This document shows positions 27,752-36,683 of a stretch of DNA of 64,000 nucleotides, one piece after another. Made by a program: the position numbers and the translations under genes. The stretch is from Palsa-1400 sp036501625 (GTDB lineage Bacteria; Verrucomicrobiota; Verrucomicrobiia; Limisphaerales; Palsa-1400): contig DASXZY010000079.1 in assembly GCA_036501625.1 (NCBI GenBank), positions 310,001 through 374,000 of the forward strand, in the 5' to 3' direction. A model generated the notes under the pieces. It was not told where the DNA came from. It worked only from the letters and a program-made list of their open reading frames with translations, and ran no database searches. Within the stretch, counting starts at the first letter, position 1; each line of letters opens with the position of its first letter.

Positions 27752-28585
27752 ATGGTTGTGTCGTGGTGGACTGATCGACATTTTTTCTTGCTGGCCGTAA
27801 TTGCCTACGGCTTGAGCATGGTCTATTCCTTGTTCCTCTGGCGCAAGGGATTCCGCCGCCACGATCACGTCAATTACGCGCTGCTGCTGGCGGGCATCGC
27901 CCTCCAAACCCAGGCCATGTTCATGCGCGGGTTCGATCTCAAGGAATGCCCGGTCCACAATCTCTACGAAGCCATGACGTTCGTCGATTGGACGATTGTG
28001 GCCGCTTTTTTAGTGATCGGTATTTGGCCGCGCTGGCGGTTTTTGGGTGCGTTTGCGGCGCCGGTCATTTTCGCGCTCGGCGTGTTCGCGCTGATGCCGG
28101 GGCTGGACCCGCCCCACATGGCCCAACCGGTCTTTGCTGGCAACGATTTGGTCAGCCTGCATGCGGCGCTGACGCTGCTTTCCTACGGCGCGTTCGGATT
28201 AAGCTCGGTCGCGGCCGTCATGTACTTGACCCAGGAACACGACCTGAAATTTCACAAGCTGCGCGCGGTCTTCGCGGTCATGCCGCCGATTGACAGGCTG
28301 GAAAGAATCACCAGCCGATTGTTGTGGGCGGGATTCGTGCTCTTGACGGTTGGCCTTGCGCTGATCCCGCTGCTGCTCAAAGACCATCCGCAATTGCACG
28401 CCGCCACCGATCCCAAAGTGATCTGGTCGGGCCTCGTCTGGTCTCTTTACCTGGCCCTGCTCGTGTTGCACGGCCGCCATGCGCAATCGGGGCGGAAATT
28501 CGCCTGGGGGGCGGTGGCGGGCTTCGCGTTTGTCGTCTTGACGTTCTGGGGCGTCAACCTGCTCTCCCCTTCCCACCGGTTTTGA
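27752..28585 (+). CDS. HemX/CcsA-like cytochrome c assembly-family membrane protein
   Basis: A 277-residue integral membrane protein with about eight hydrophobic segments. The CcsA/CcmC-type landmark region FAGNDLVSLHAALTLLSYG is visible, with conserved His residues. In Bacillus-type operons HemX, a related protein, sits beside hemA and affects GluTR levels. Here it is directly followed by hemA (one base between stop and start), so a HemX-like role is favoured over a full CcsA haem-lyase role. AAGG stands 5 bases upstream of the ATG. Confidence 0.8.
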   Translation: MVVSWWTDRHFFLLAVIAYGLSMVYSLFLWRKGFRRHDHVNYALLLAGIALQTQAMFMRGFDLKECPVHNLYEAMTFVDWTIVAAFLVIGIWPRWRFLGAFAAPVIFALGVFALMPGLDPPHMAQPVFAGNDLVSLHAALTLLSYGAFGLSSVAAVMYLTQEHDLKFHKLRAVFAVMPPIDRLERITSRLLWAGFVLLTVGLALIPLLLKDHPQLHAATDPKVIWSGLVWSLYLALLVLHGRHAQSGRKFAWGAVAGFAFVVLTFWGVNLLSPSHRF

Positions 28586-28586
28586 C

Positions 28587-29645
28587 ATGAACCTGGTTGT
28601 CATCGGCTTGAGCCATCATTCCTCGCCTGTCACGGTGCGGGAGCGGTTCGCTTTTTCGGAAACGGCGCTGCCGGGCGCGCTGGAGGCGCTGCGAACGGCG
28701 GGACTGGCGCGGGAGGCGGTCATTCTTTCCACGTGCAACCGCGTCGAAATCTACGCGGCCAGCGACCTGCCGGAAGGCCAGGCCATCGCGGGGCTGCGTC
28801 AATTTTTGTTTGACTTCCATCGCTGCCCCGCTCCATCGGGCGGCGAGATTTACGGGCGCGCGGGACGCCAGGGTCTCGAACACCTGTTCAAAGTCGCCTG
28901 CGGCCTCGATTCGATGGTCCTGGGCGAGACGGAAATTCTCGGCCAATTGAAAAAAGCCTATGACGCCGCCCTGCGCGCCAGGCACACGGGCGCGATGCTG
29001 AACAAGGCGTTTCAAAGGGCGTTTTACGTTGCCAAACATATCCGCACCGAGACCAACATTCAGCGCGGAAGCGTCTCGGTTGGCTCAGTGGCGGTGGAAC
29101 TGGCGGAAAGGCTTTTCAGTTCGCTGGGCGAGCATCCGGTCATGGTCATCGGCGCGGGCGAGACGAGCGAGAAAACGGCGCGCGCGCTCTTGAGCCGGGG
29201 CGCGCGGAGCATCCTCGTGTCAAACCGCTCGCATGAGCGCGCGGTCGAATTGGCGCGGGAACTGGGCGGGCGCGCCATCGGCTTCGACGATTGGGCGGCG
29301 GAATTTCCCGCCATCGATATTCTCATCAGCAGCACCTCGGCGCCGCATTGCATTTTGGACCGCGCCAAACTGGAGCCTTTGATGAAGGCGCGCAAGAACC
29401 GGCCCCTGCTTTTGATTGACATCGCGGTGCCGCGCGACATCGATTCTTCGGTCAACTTTTTGGACAACGTTTATCTTTACAACATCGACGATTTGCAGGC
29501 CATCGCGGGCGATTACCTCCGGCAGCGCCAGGACGAAATCGTCCGCTGCGAAGCCATTATCAGCGAGAAAGCGGCCGCGCTGATGCCGGTCATGGCGCCG
29601 GGGCCGGGAGCCGGGCTGTCGCACATGGGCCAGGCCAGCGCATGA
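28587..29645 (+). CDS. hemA: Glutamyl-tRNA reductase, short form lacking most of the dimerisation domain
   Basis: GluTR reduces glutamyl-tRNA(Glu) to glutamate-1-semialdehyde with NADPH, the first committed step of C5-pathway tetrapyrrole synthesis. The catalytic Cys is C50 in ILSTCNRVEIYA. The LGETEILGQLKKAYDAA block and the NADPH fold (VMVIGAGETSEKTA) are present, ending with LLIDIAVPRDID and YNIDDLQAIAG. The protein has only 352 residues, while most GluTRs have about 410-460; the helical C-terminal dimerisation domain is mostly missing. The stop overlaps the hemC start (ATGA), so this is not an obvious frameshift. Confidence 0.93.
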   Translation: MNLVVIGLSHHSSPVTVRERFAFSETALPGALEALRTAGLAREAVILSTCNRVEIYAASDLPEGQAIAGLRQFLFDFHRCPAPSGGEIYGRAGRQGLEHLFKVACGLDSMVLGETEILGQLKKAYDAALRARHTGAMLNKAFQRAFYVAKHIRTETNIQRGSVSVGSVAVELAERLFSSLGEHPVMVIGAGETSEKTARALLSRGARSILVSNRSHERAVELARELGGRAIGFDDWAAEFPAIDILISSTSAPHCILDRAKLEPLMKARKNRPLLLIDIAVPRDIDSSVNFLDNVYLYNIDDLQAIAGDYLRQRQDEIVRCEAIISEKAAALMPVMAPGPGAGLSHMGQASA

Positions 29646-30619
29646 AACGCAAACCAATTCGCATCGCCACGCGCGGCAGCCCGCTGGCGCTCGCGCAGGC
29701 CAATGCGGCGCTGGCGCATTGCCGGGAGAAATTTCCCAAGCTGGCCTTCGAGTTGAAGATCATCAAATCCAGCGGCGACAAATTTCCGGCCGCCTCTCTG
29801 GCCAGCCCCAGCCCGGCGATGCCCGCGGGCATTTTCACGAAGGAGCTTGAAACGGCTCTGCTCAAGGGCCGGGCGGACATGGCCATCCACAGCCTCAAAG
29901 ACCTCCCGACCGAATTGCCGGAGGGGTTGAAATTGGGCGCGGTGGCGGGCAAGCGGGCGGACCCGCGCGACGTTCTTCTTTACAAGGAACCGCTCGCGCC
30001 GGGCCTGGCGCTGGCGCAATTGCCCAAAGGCATGACAGTGGCCACGAGCAGCCCGCGCCGCCGGGCGCAATTGCTGGCGTTGCGGCGCGATTTCAAAGTC
30101 GTGGAGATTCGCGGCAACGTGGCCACGCGCCTGCGCAAGCTGGCGGAACAGCCGGAGATGGACGCCACAATTCTGGCCGCGGCCGGGCTGGCCCGGTTGG
30201 ATCTTGTATTGACACCCGAAGGCCGTTTGTCCGGCGAAGGCGTGCCAGGCGGATTGCTGGGCATTACGCTGGGCGTGGAGGAAATGCTGTCTTGCGTGGG
30301 CCAGGCAGCCATCGGGGTGGAGATTCGCGCGGACGACAAACAGGCGGCCGCCCTTTGCCGCGAATTGAACGATGAATCGACTTTCCAATGCGTGGCGGCC
30401 GAACGCGCCCTGTTGCGCGCCCTGGGCGGCGGCTGCCAGATGCCCCTCGGCGCGCTCGCCACGCTCGCGGGCACGGAGTTGTATTTGCGGGCAATTTCAT
30501 TTGAGGGCGATAAAATCCGCCGCGCGGAAGGGCGAGGCGCCGTTAATGATGCCGAGGGATTGGGCCGGCGCGTGGCGGCGGCGTTATTAAAACAGGAGCC
30601 GCAGAAGAAAAATTCTTAG
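29642..30619 (+). CDS. hemC: Hydroxymethylbilane synthase (porphobilinogen deaminase)
   Basis: HemC links four porphobilinogens into hydroxymethylbilane. The 325-residue protein begins IRIATRGSPLALAQAN, has HSLKDLPTELPEGL with the catalytic Asp at 87, SSPRRRAQLL at about 136-145 and RGNVATRLRKL. The dipyrromethane cofactor Cys is C265 in GGGCQMPLGA. A small Ser/Ala/Pro-rich insertion (about 50-62) precedes GIFTKELE, where most homologues have KGLFTKE. The start overlaps the hemA stop by 4 bases. It is convergent with the next gene. Confidence 0.95.
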   Translation: MKRKPIRIATRGSPLALAQANAALAHCREKFPKLAFELKIIKSSGDKFPAASLASPSPAMPAGIFTKELETALLKGRADMAIHSLKDLPTELPEGLKLGAVAGKRADPRDVLLYKEPLAPGLALAQLPKGMTVATSSPRRRAQLLALRRDFKVVEIRGNVATRLRKLAEQPEMDATILAAAGLARLDLVLTPEGRLSGEGVPGGLLGITLGVEEMLSCVGQAAIGVEIRADDKQAAALCRELNDESTFQCVAAERALLRALGGGCQMPLGALATLAGTELYLRAISFEGDKIRRAEGRGAVNDAEGLGRRVAAALLKQEPQKKNS

Positions 30620-30630
30620 CCGCAAAAATC

Positions 30631-31257
30631 CTACCGCGTTGGCCCATTGATGACCTCGGCTTTGGCGGAGGCGGCGATGAGGCTTCCGACCCCGGTGATT
30701 TGCAGGTGAAGCGCGTTGACAGTCAATGTTCCAAAATGCGCGCTGCTGGAACCTGTTTGCTCGTTGATCACCAAAAAGCCGTCTGGAAATGTGATCGTTT
30801 GATTCGGCTGGCCGGTGATGGCGACCAAATGGCCATCCACCGTCAATCCAGCGAACGTGCATTTGCCGCTGGTGGGCACGGAAAGAAAACCGGCGGACGC
30901 TTTGGCTTGGGCTTCAATCCATAGCGCGGTGATGCGATGGCTGCCGATCGTCGCGTCCAACAAAGTGAGCGAGGACTGCGACTTGTTTTGCCCGGAGACG
31001 CCCAAGGTAACCGCATAAAGCTCGTGCGCGGCAATGCCGGCGGCGGGATAAGCAGCGGGCGCCGAATTTTGGCGCTCCCCTCCCATTTCGGGCGCGGGGC
31101 CGGTATCCGCGAAGGTGGCAGGTTCGCCGCCCCACGGCCTCACCCGCAACGCGGCCGCTTCGCCCGCGTAGGTTGGTGAAAGGTTGAATTCCTGGCCGCT
31201 TGCCAAGACCGGCAGCAGCAGCCACATCAGCATCCCGCTCCATCTCCACACTTTCAT
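30631..31257 (-). CDS. Secreted protein of unknown function, choice-of-anchor-P-like
   Basis: A 208-residue exported protein with a signal peptide of about 20 residues (ending near ASGQ). The ATG at 31255-31257 is set by a good ribosome site (GGAGGT, 5 bases away). A longer reading to 31320 would run into lepB. The C-terminal block LTVNALHLQITGVGSLIAA, followed by SAKAEV, resembles the end of choice-of-anchor P proteins, where a TVNALHV motif precedes a last strand; this is only a weak match. No catalytic residues are evident. It follows lepB on the same strand. Confidence 0.65.
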   Translation of the reverse strand: MKVWRWSGMLMWLLLPVLASGQEFNLSPTYAGEAAALRVRPWGGEPATFADTGPAPEMGGERQNSAPAAYPAAGIAAHELYAVTLGVSGQNKSQSSLTLLDATIGSHRITALWIEAQAKASAGFLSVPTSGKCTFAGLTVDGHLVAITGQPNQTITFPDGFLVINEQTGSSSAHFGTLTVNALHLQITGVGSLIAASAKAEVINGPTR

Positions 31258-31316
31258 TGAGCACCTCCGCCCAAACCTAGTCCCCGCGCGAAACGAGGCA
31301 AGGCCGGGAAAAGCCC

Positions 31317-32018
31317 TCAATTCAGGCCGGTGAAAAACCTATGCCAGCGCGGCTCAAAATAGTGTTGATGATCCAGCGACATGACCACCATGATCGCCCG
31401 CCCCACAATGCGCTTGCGCTCGACCGCGCCCCAATATCGGGAGTCGTTGCTGTTATCGCGGTTGTCGCCCATCATAAAATACTCCCCGGCTGGCACCGCG
31501 GTCGGGCCGAACGTCCGCATGGCCGGCCGTTGCGGCAAAACCGTGACCGGATGCGCCGGCATTCCGCCCGCTTTTTCCTCGGCATAAACGCGCAATCCGT
31601 CGTTGTCGGCCGGGACATCGTGGCCGGTAAGCGGCGGCAGCGGGTCATATTCCAGCGGTTTGCCGTTGATGAGAAGCTGGTCGTTGGACATTTGCACCGT
31701 GTCCCCCGGCAGGCCAACCACGCGCTTGACCAGCCTGACGCCATCGGCGGGCGAGTAGAACACCACAATGTCGCCGCGCTTGGGATTGCCCCACTGCGCC
31801 AGATGCCAAGTCGTGAAGGGCACTTTCAGATCGTAGGCCAGTTTGTTGACAAAGACGCGGTCGCCTTGGACGATGGTTGGGTTCATCGAGCCGGTGGGGA
31901 CGTCGTTCCAATCGGCGATGGCCGAGCGGACGGCTGTCAAAATGATAATCAGCAGGGCGAACGATTTGAATTCGCGCCACGTTTTTTTCCACCGTTCCCC
32001 GCGTTTGGATTGGTTCAT
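31317..32018 (-). CDS. lepB: Signal peptidase I
   Basis: LepB removes signal peptides from exported proteins at the outer face of the inner membrane. The 233-residue protein has one N-terminal membrane segment (about 18-33). The catalytic Ser is S44 in VPTGSMNPT, the general base Lys is K98 in RLVKRVVGLPGD, and the box E motif GDNRDNSNDSR is present near 187-197. The length is typical. Given how many large exported proteins surround it, this is presumably a heavily used enzyme, but a second lepB elsewhere cannot be ruled out. Confidence 0.94.
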   Translation of the reverse strand: MNQSKRGERWKKTWREFKSFALLIIILTAVRSAIADWNDVPTGSMNPTIVQGDRVFVNKLAYDLKVPFTTWHLAQWGNPKRGDIVVFYSPADGVRLVKRVVGLPGDTVQMSNDQLLINGKPLEYDPLPPLTGHDVPADNDGLRVYAEEKAGGMPAHPVTVLPQRPAMRTFGPTAVPAGEYFMMGDNRDNSNDSRYWGAVERKRIVGRAIMVVMSLDHQHYFEPRWHRFFTGLN

Positions 32019-32068
32019 AATGCGATTTGACAGCGCGCCCGCGAATTCGTTGAAAAAAAACGGCGCGG

Positions 32069-33031
32069 TTATTCGGTTTGAAATTTTACAGCCAGTTCCG
32101 GCTCAAGCTCCACTTTTTCCGGCGCGGCGTGCGGCTGCCCCGGCGCAAGGAGGATCAGGCGGTTCCTGGCTTCCTGAAGTTCTTCGGGCGCCATTTCAGA
32201 CTCGAGCGCCTCGCAGGCTTCGCGGGCCTTGGGAATGGCGCGATGCGCCGCCAAGGATAGCCAGGCGTAGGCTTCCGCCAAATCGGCGGCTGTTCCGCGG
32301 CCGTTTTGATAACAAAGTCCCAGTTCAAATTCCGCCTGGGGCAGCCCCTTGCGCGCGGCCGATTGGAAACACTGAAAAGCCTCCGTTTCATTGACCGGCG
32401 CGCCGGCCCCCTTCACCAGGCATTTGCCAACGTGAAATTCCGCTTCCGCCAGCCCTTCGGCGGCCGCTTTGCGAAACCACAACAGCGCCTCGGCTTCATT
32501 TTTATCCACGCCGGAGCCGGCTTGCAGGCAGGCCGCCAGGCTCATCTGGCCGGCCGCGTCGCCGCTATCGGCGGCCCGCCGGAACCAAAACGCGGCCTCC
32601 TTGGGGCTGGGATACGCGCCCAGGCCCTTTTGCAGGCAAAGCCCCAGGCTGACTTGCGCGCCGGGATTGTTTTGCTCAGCCGCCTCGCGAAAGTATTCCA
32701 CGCCCGCTTCGTAATCCTGCGAAACTCCCTGGCCGTTGGCGCAGCAAATCCCCATGCTGAATTGGCCCCGAGCGTCGCCTAATTTAGCGGCCTCGCCAAA
32801 CCAATGGGCGGCTTCCGTGTAATTCTGTTCCACGCCATCGCCTTCAGAATAGCAAGTGGCCAATTCGATTTGCGCTTCAACATTGTTGCGGCGCGCGGCC
32901 ATCAACATTTGCGCGTGGCGGCCCTTGAGAATGATCCTGGGCTTGGGCGGCGTCTTGGACTTGCCCATCCATTTTTTCGCGCCGAAGATCACGCTCCAAA
33001 CGCCCATAAAAATCATCTTAAGGAATTTCAT
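32069..33031 (-). CDS. Sel1-repeat (TPR-like) protein
   Basis: A 320-residue protein with an N-terminal hydrophobic stretch (about 5-18) and then about six Sel1-like repeats (for example LATCYSEGDGVEQNYTEA, MGICCANGQGVSQDYEA, LGLCYQNGRGTAADLAEA). Each repeat is a pair of helices used for protein binding. The C-terminal tail is acidic and Pro-rich. It is transcribed after the DUF4404 gene, 2 bases from its stop, so the two are likely co-expressed. No enzymatic function is expected; the partner is unknown. Confidence 0.87.
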   Translation of the reverse strand: MKFLKMIFMGVWSVIFGAKKWMGKSKTPPKPRIILKGRHAQMLMAARRNNVEAQIELATCYSEGDGVEQNYTEAAHWFGEAAKLGDARGQFSMGICCANGQGVSQDYEAGVEYFREAAEQNNPGAQVSLGLCLQKGLGAYPSPKEAAFWFRRAADSGDAAGQMSLAACLQAGSGVDKNEAEALLWFRKAAAEGLAEAEFHVGKCLVKGAGAPVNETEAFQCFQSAARKGLPQAEFELGLCYQNGRGTAADLAEAYAWLSLAAHRAIPKAREACEALESEMAPEELQEARNRLILLAPGQPHAAPEKVELEPELAVKFQTE

Positions 33032-33033
33032 GG

Positions 33034-33366
33034 TTAAATCCCCATATTGGCCAGCAGGCTGGCAAAACGGTTCACCACCGCCGCCAAGGCGGGATGGCTG
33101 GTTTCAAATTCCGACACCGACGACTGCAGGCCGCCGATAGAGTGCTGAAGCACTTCTGGATTTTTGGTCTGGCGGGTGGCTTCGCGCGCGGAAACTTCGG
33201 CGAGAGAGGCGATGCTTTCCGCCTGTTCCTGGTAAGTCCGGGAAAGCCCGGAAATCTCGCTCTTAAGCTGCCCCAGCAATTTGAGCAGCTCCGCCCGGTT
33301 GTCCTCATTGAGCGTTGCAGCATTTCCGATGCGCCCCTCGATTTTAGCGATCGTCTCTTGCAGCAT
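33034..33366 (-). CDS. DUF4404-like small coiled-coil protein
   Basis: A 110-residue, largely helical protein. The N-terminal part (ETIAKIEGRI, then LNEDNRAELLKLLGQLKSEI) and the C-terminal FETSHPALAAVVNRFASLLA followed by NMGI match the pattern of DUF4404 proteins, which usually end in a FE.SHP...L.....I block. The function is not known. It lies upstream of and close to the Sel1 gene on the same strand, and divergent from the SDR gene at 33501. Confidence 0.72.
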   Translation of the reverse strand: MLQETIAKIEGRIGNAATLNEDNRAELLKLLGQLKSEISGLSRTYQEQAESIASLAEVSAREATRQTKNPEVLQHSIGGLQSSVSEFETSHPALAAVVNRFASLLANMGI

Positions 33367-33500
33367 ATTCGTTGCTTAAAGATAGCAGAAAGATGGCTAA
33401 GACGCAAATTCCGCGGGGCGGAATCGAGTATTTTGACAGGGCAAACCTTGGGTGGTAGCTTCTTCCTCTTCCGGCAAACGGAATGGGAAAGGATCGTCGC

Positions 33501-34289
33501 ATGAATTTGGAACTCGCAGACAAATTGGCCCTGGTTTCCGGCTCGACCAAGGGGATCGGCCTGGCCATCGCCACCGGCCTGGCCCGCGAAGGCGCCCGGG
33601 TCATCATCAACGGGCGGACGGAGAAATCAGTTTCCGAGGCCCTGGCGGAGATTCGCCAAAAAAATCCCGGCGCGAAGCTGGAAGGATTCGCGGGCGACTT
33701 GTCCAGCGCGCCTGTTGTTGACAAACTGGCGCGACAGTTCCCGGAGGTCGAGATGCTTGTCAACAATCTGGGCATATTCGAGCCTAAACCGTTTGAGCAA
33801 ATTTCGGATGAGCAGTGGCGGCGGTTTTTTGAGGTGAACGTTTTGAGCGGGGTTCGCCTGAGCCGGGTTTATCTTCCCAAAATGAAACAGAAAAACTGGG
33901 GGCGGATCATTTTCATCAGCAGCGAAAGCGGGATTCAAACTCCCAAAGAGATGATTCATTACGGCATGACAAAAACCGCCCAATTGGCCCTTTCCCGCGG
34001 CCTCGCGGAGACTTGCGCGGGCACGGCAGTGACGGTCAACGCGATTCTGCCCGGCCCGACCCGCTCCGACGGCGTCGATGAGTTTGTCAAACAAATGAGC
34101 GGCGGCAAGCCGTTCGCGGAATTTGAAAAGGAATTCTTCACCAGCGTCCGCCCCACTTCCCTGCTCAAGCGTTTTGCTTCCACCGAAGAAGTGGCGAACT
34201 TGGTTGTCTATGTGTGCAGCCCGCTCTCATCGGCCACCAACGGCGCGGCTTTGCGAGTGGACGGCGGGACCGTTTATTCGTGTTTCTAA
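33501..34289 (+). CDS. SDR family oxidoreductase
   Basis: A 262-residue short-chain dehydrogenase. The cofactor loop SGSTKGIG is near residues 13-20, NNLG replaces the usual NNAG, the catalytic Ser is in FISSESG, and YGMTK carries the normal YxxxK. The C-terminal LRVDGGTVYS is standard. The start ATG at 33501 is chosen because AAAGGA stands about 8 bases upstream; an ATG at 33483 is possible. The substrate is unknown. The following small ORF begins 72 bases later. Confidence 0.87.
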   Translation: MNLELADKLALVSGSTKGIGLAIATGLAREGARVIINGRTEKSVSEALAEIRQKNPGAKLEGFAGDLSSAPVVDKLARQFPEVEMLVNNLGIFEPKPFEQISDEQWRRFFEVNVLSGVRLSRVYLPKMKQKNWGRIIFISSESGIQTPKEMIHYGMTKTAQLALSRGLAETCAGTAVTVNAILPGPTRSDGVDEFVKQMSGGKPFAEFEKEFFTSVRPTSLLKRFASTEEVANLVVYVCSPLSSATNGAALRVDGGTVYSCF

Positions 34290-34361
34290 CGGAGTCGATT
34301 TAGGAACCTATCGCGTGAATCCCAGAGCCGGTTTCGCGGATTTCATGCCCTTTCGAACAGC

Positions 34362-34589
34362 ATGGCCAACCATTTCGCCGATGTGCCGCCGGCGCGCCGC
34401 CAGCGGCAAATGGTTCACGCGGGCCATCTCTTCGCCAACGGCGCGGACATGAAAATCGTAAATTGCCTCTCGCAACTTTCGCGCCGGCGTCCGGGCATCA
34501 ACCCGGCCATGGCGGCCGGATTAACGATTTGCGCTTCCGCCGCTTATCCAGTTGTTTTCGGCGGGGATTGGGCCATCTTGGACGAGTGA
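34362..34589 (+). CDS. Small hypothetical protein coupled to a TonB-like gene
   Basis: A 75-residue ORF with codon use like the neighbouring genes. It begins MANHFADVPPARRQRQMVHA and ends VVFGGDWAILDE. The C-terminal third is mildly hydrophobic (AMAAGLTICASAAYPVVFGG). Its TGA (34587-34589) overlaps a GTG that can start the TonB-like protein (GTGA). I do not recognise a family. It may be real because of this overlap, or a chance ORF in the 5' leader. Confidence 0.45.
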   Translation: MANHFADVPPARRQRQMVHAGHLFANGADMKIVNCLSQLSRRRPGINPAMAAGLTICASAAYPVVFGGDWAILDE

Positions 34590-35596
34590 CGGTGCCGGAA
34601 TCCAACGAAACAAGCTCCACTGAGAAACTCATTCTCAGGGCGCTCGTCATTTCGCTGATTCTGCATTTTACGGCCTATTCGCTTTGGCGCGTCGGGCAGG
34701 CCCAGGGATGGTGGCAGAATGTCTCCATGCCGCGCTGGATGCAGGCCGTCTCCAAGCTGGTCATGCCCCTGCCTGTCAAAAAGCCGGCCGCGGAAATCCT
34801 ATCGCAGACGCTGCTGACTTTTGTGGAAGTCGATCCTTCTCTGGCGACAACCGAGCCGCCCAAGAAACCGATGTTCGAAGGCGCCAAAAACACGGTGGCC
34901 GCCAATCGCGAAGTGAAGACGCCCTCGCTGATGCCGAACATCACCGGAAAGCAGGATAACTATCTCAAAACGATGGAGGACGCCAAACACACTCCGGCCG
35001 CCGTGAAACCCGCGCCGCCGCCAAAGCCGGCTCAACCCGCAACCGTTGCGCGCACGGATGCTCCCAAACAATCTTACGTTCCCGGCGACATGGCCCTGGC
35101 GCGCCCCAGCGAGAAGCCCCTGACGGGCAAGGCTGAAGCCGAACCGGCCCAACCCGCCCAACCGCAAACTGTTCCTGACCGCCCGCGCACGCTGGCGGAA
35201 GCGCGGGCCAGAAATGGGATTCCCGGCCAGCAATCGCGCCTGGCCGGAGGCGTGCCCAACGTGTCGGCGGACACTTCGCTCGATGTCAAAGGCACGCCGC
35301 TGGGCGATTATATCGACAAAATGGTGCAGGCCGTGCGCGCCCATTGGTTTCAAATTCTGCAAAACCAATCGACGGACATGACCGGAAAAGTCGTGCTGCG
35401 CTTCCGGCTCCATTCCGACGGGCAAATCTCGGACATGACGCCGTTGAAAAACGAGGTGGGCGATTTGATGGAAATATATTGCGAACGAAGCATCAAAGAG
35501 CCCGCTTCCTACGGAAAATGGCCGGCCGAGATGCTCCACGAAATCGGCGCCGCCTATTACGACATTACATTTACTTTCTATTACGACTTTTATTGA
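34586..35596 (+). CDS. TonB/TolA-like energy transducer
   Basis: A protein of about 336 residues anchored by one N-terminal membrane helix (LILRALVISLILHFTAYSLW at about 16-35). The middle is a Pro/Ala/Lys-rich periplasmic spacer (PAPPPKPAQPATVAR). The C-terminal domain (about 250-336, GDYIDKMVQAVRAHWFQILQ, VVLRFRLHSDGQISDM, then LMEIYCERSIKEP) matches a TonB/TolA C-terminal fold. The ExbB and ExbD genes follow at once. The start is GTG, either 34586 (overlapping the small ORF stop) or 34592. An ATG at 34463 in frame would add an unlikely N-terminus. Confidence 0.82.
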   Translation: MTVPESNETSSTEKLILRALVISLILHFTAYSLWRVGQAQGWWQNVSMPRWMQAVSKLVMPLPVKKPAAEILSQTLLTFVEVDPSLATTEPPKKPMFEGAKNTVAANREVKTPSLMPNITGKQDNYLKTMEDAKHTPAAVKPAPPPKPAQPATVARTDAPKQSYVPGDMALARPSEKPLTGKAEAEPAQPAQPQTVPDRPRTLAEARARNGIPGQQSRLAGGVPNVSADTSLDVKGTPLGDYIDKMVQAVRAHWFQILQNQSTDMTGKVVLRFRLHSDGQISDMTPLKNEVGDLMEIYCERSIKEPASYGKWPAEMLHEIGAAYYDITFTFYYDFY

Positions 35597-35620
35597 TTAA
35601 GCTGGCCGAGCTTAACGAAC

Positions 35621-36250
35621 ATGGAAACTATCATCATGGGCGTGTTGATGGCGGCGTCCGTCATCGGCATGACTTTCATCATCGAACGCGGACTGGCCTT
35701 GCGCGAAGGCAAAGTCATGCCGCGCGAAGTCAAATCGGCGCTGGCTTCGTTCCGCGCGACCGAAGAATTGCCCATGTTGAGCCGCCTCTGCCAGCAGCAT
35801 CCCTCGCCCCTGAGCCGCCTGGCGCTCTACGCGGAAAAAAGCCGGAATTTCACCCGCGCGGAAAACGCGAGCGGATTGGAAACAACCGCCCGCCACGAAA
35901 TCTCCCGGCTCGAACGCGGGCTGGTTATCCTGGAAATCACCGTCGGCATCGCGCCGCTGCTGGGATTGGTAGGCACCATTTACGGGTTGATTGCGCTTTT
36001 CGCGGAGCTTGGCGCCAGCGGCATGGGTGACAACGCGCGCCTGGCCAACGGCATCGCCTTCGCGCTTAGGGCGACCTTGCTGGGGTTGATTACTGCCATT
36101 CCTTCGCTGGTGGCCTGGAGTTATTACAACAAAAAAATCGAAACGATGGGCGCGGAGATGGCGGCTTTGTGCGAAGGCTTTTTGCGCCAGCTTTACCACC
36201 AGCATGACGCCGGGGAGATGGCGGAACGGCCCGCCGCCGCCCGGTCTTGA
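35621..36250 (+). CDS. exbB: ExbB/TolQ/MotA-family proton channel protein
   Basis: A 209-residue inner-membrane protein with three membrane segments: about 4-22, about 103-127 (ITVGIAPLLGLVGTIYGLIA) and about 145-170. The GLVGTIYGLI block is the proton-channel signature. It works with ExbD to power the TonB-like protein coded just upstream (24 bases). The 6-base gap to exbD completes a tonB-exbB-exbD operon. A TolQ role cannot be excluded. Confidence 0.9.
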   Translation: METIIMGVLMAASVIGMTFIIERGLALREGKVMPREVKSALASFRATEELPMLSRLCQQHPSPLSRLALYAEKSRNFTRAENASGLETTARHEISRLERGLVILEITVGIAPLLGLVGTIYGLIALFAELGASGMGDNARLANGIAFALRATLLGLITAIPSLVAWSYYNKKIETMGAEMAALCEGFLRQLYHQHDAGEMAERPAAARS

Positions 36251-36256
36251 GGCGCC

Positions 36257-36676
36257 ATGCAGTTCACCAACCGCAAACGGCGCGGGCCTCCGTCAGTCAT
36301 CATCGTTTCGCTGATTGATGTGCTGATCGTGGTCCTGATTTTTTTGATGGTCACGACGACCTTCAAGCAAACCGCCGCGCTTAAAGTGGTTCTGCCCAAA
36401 TCCAACCAGCCGAAAAGCGGCGCCACCACCGAAACGCGCGAAGTCATTGTCACCATTCCCAAGAGCGGACCGCTTTATTTCGCGGGCGTTCCGGTGACGT
36501 TCGAGAAACTCGAGCAGCGCCTGAGGGAAAACGCCGCCGCCACCAATAATTTGACTCTCGCCATCCGAGCCGACACCGATGCCCCGTGGGGCGAGGTCGT
36601 CAAAGTCCGCGACGCGGCCAGCGCGGCCAACATCAAAGTCGTCAGCGCCTCCGTCGATTCCGCTGCGGCGAAGTGA
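36257..36676 (+). CDS. exbD: ExbD/TolR-family protein
   Basis: A 139-residue single-pass membrane protein. The helix IIVSLIDVLIVVLIFLMVTT (about 15-34) carries the conserved membrane Asp D21. A periplasmic ExbD fold follows (VIVTIPKSGPLYFAG, LAIRADTDAPWGEVVKVRDA). The 6-base spacing from exbB and the normal length support a working proton-driven motor. The gene ends 7 bases before the convergent TolA-like gene. Confidence 0.92.
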   Translation: MQFTNRKRRGPPSVIIVSLIDVLIVVLIFLMVTTTFKQTAALKVVLPKSNQPKSGATTETREVIVTIPKSGPLYFAGVPVTFEKLEQRLRENAAATNNLTLAIRADTDAPWGEVVKVRDAASAANIKVVSASVDSAAAK

Positions 36677-36683
36677 CGCCGCC

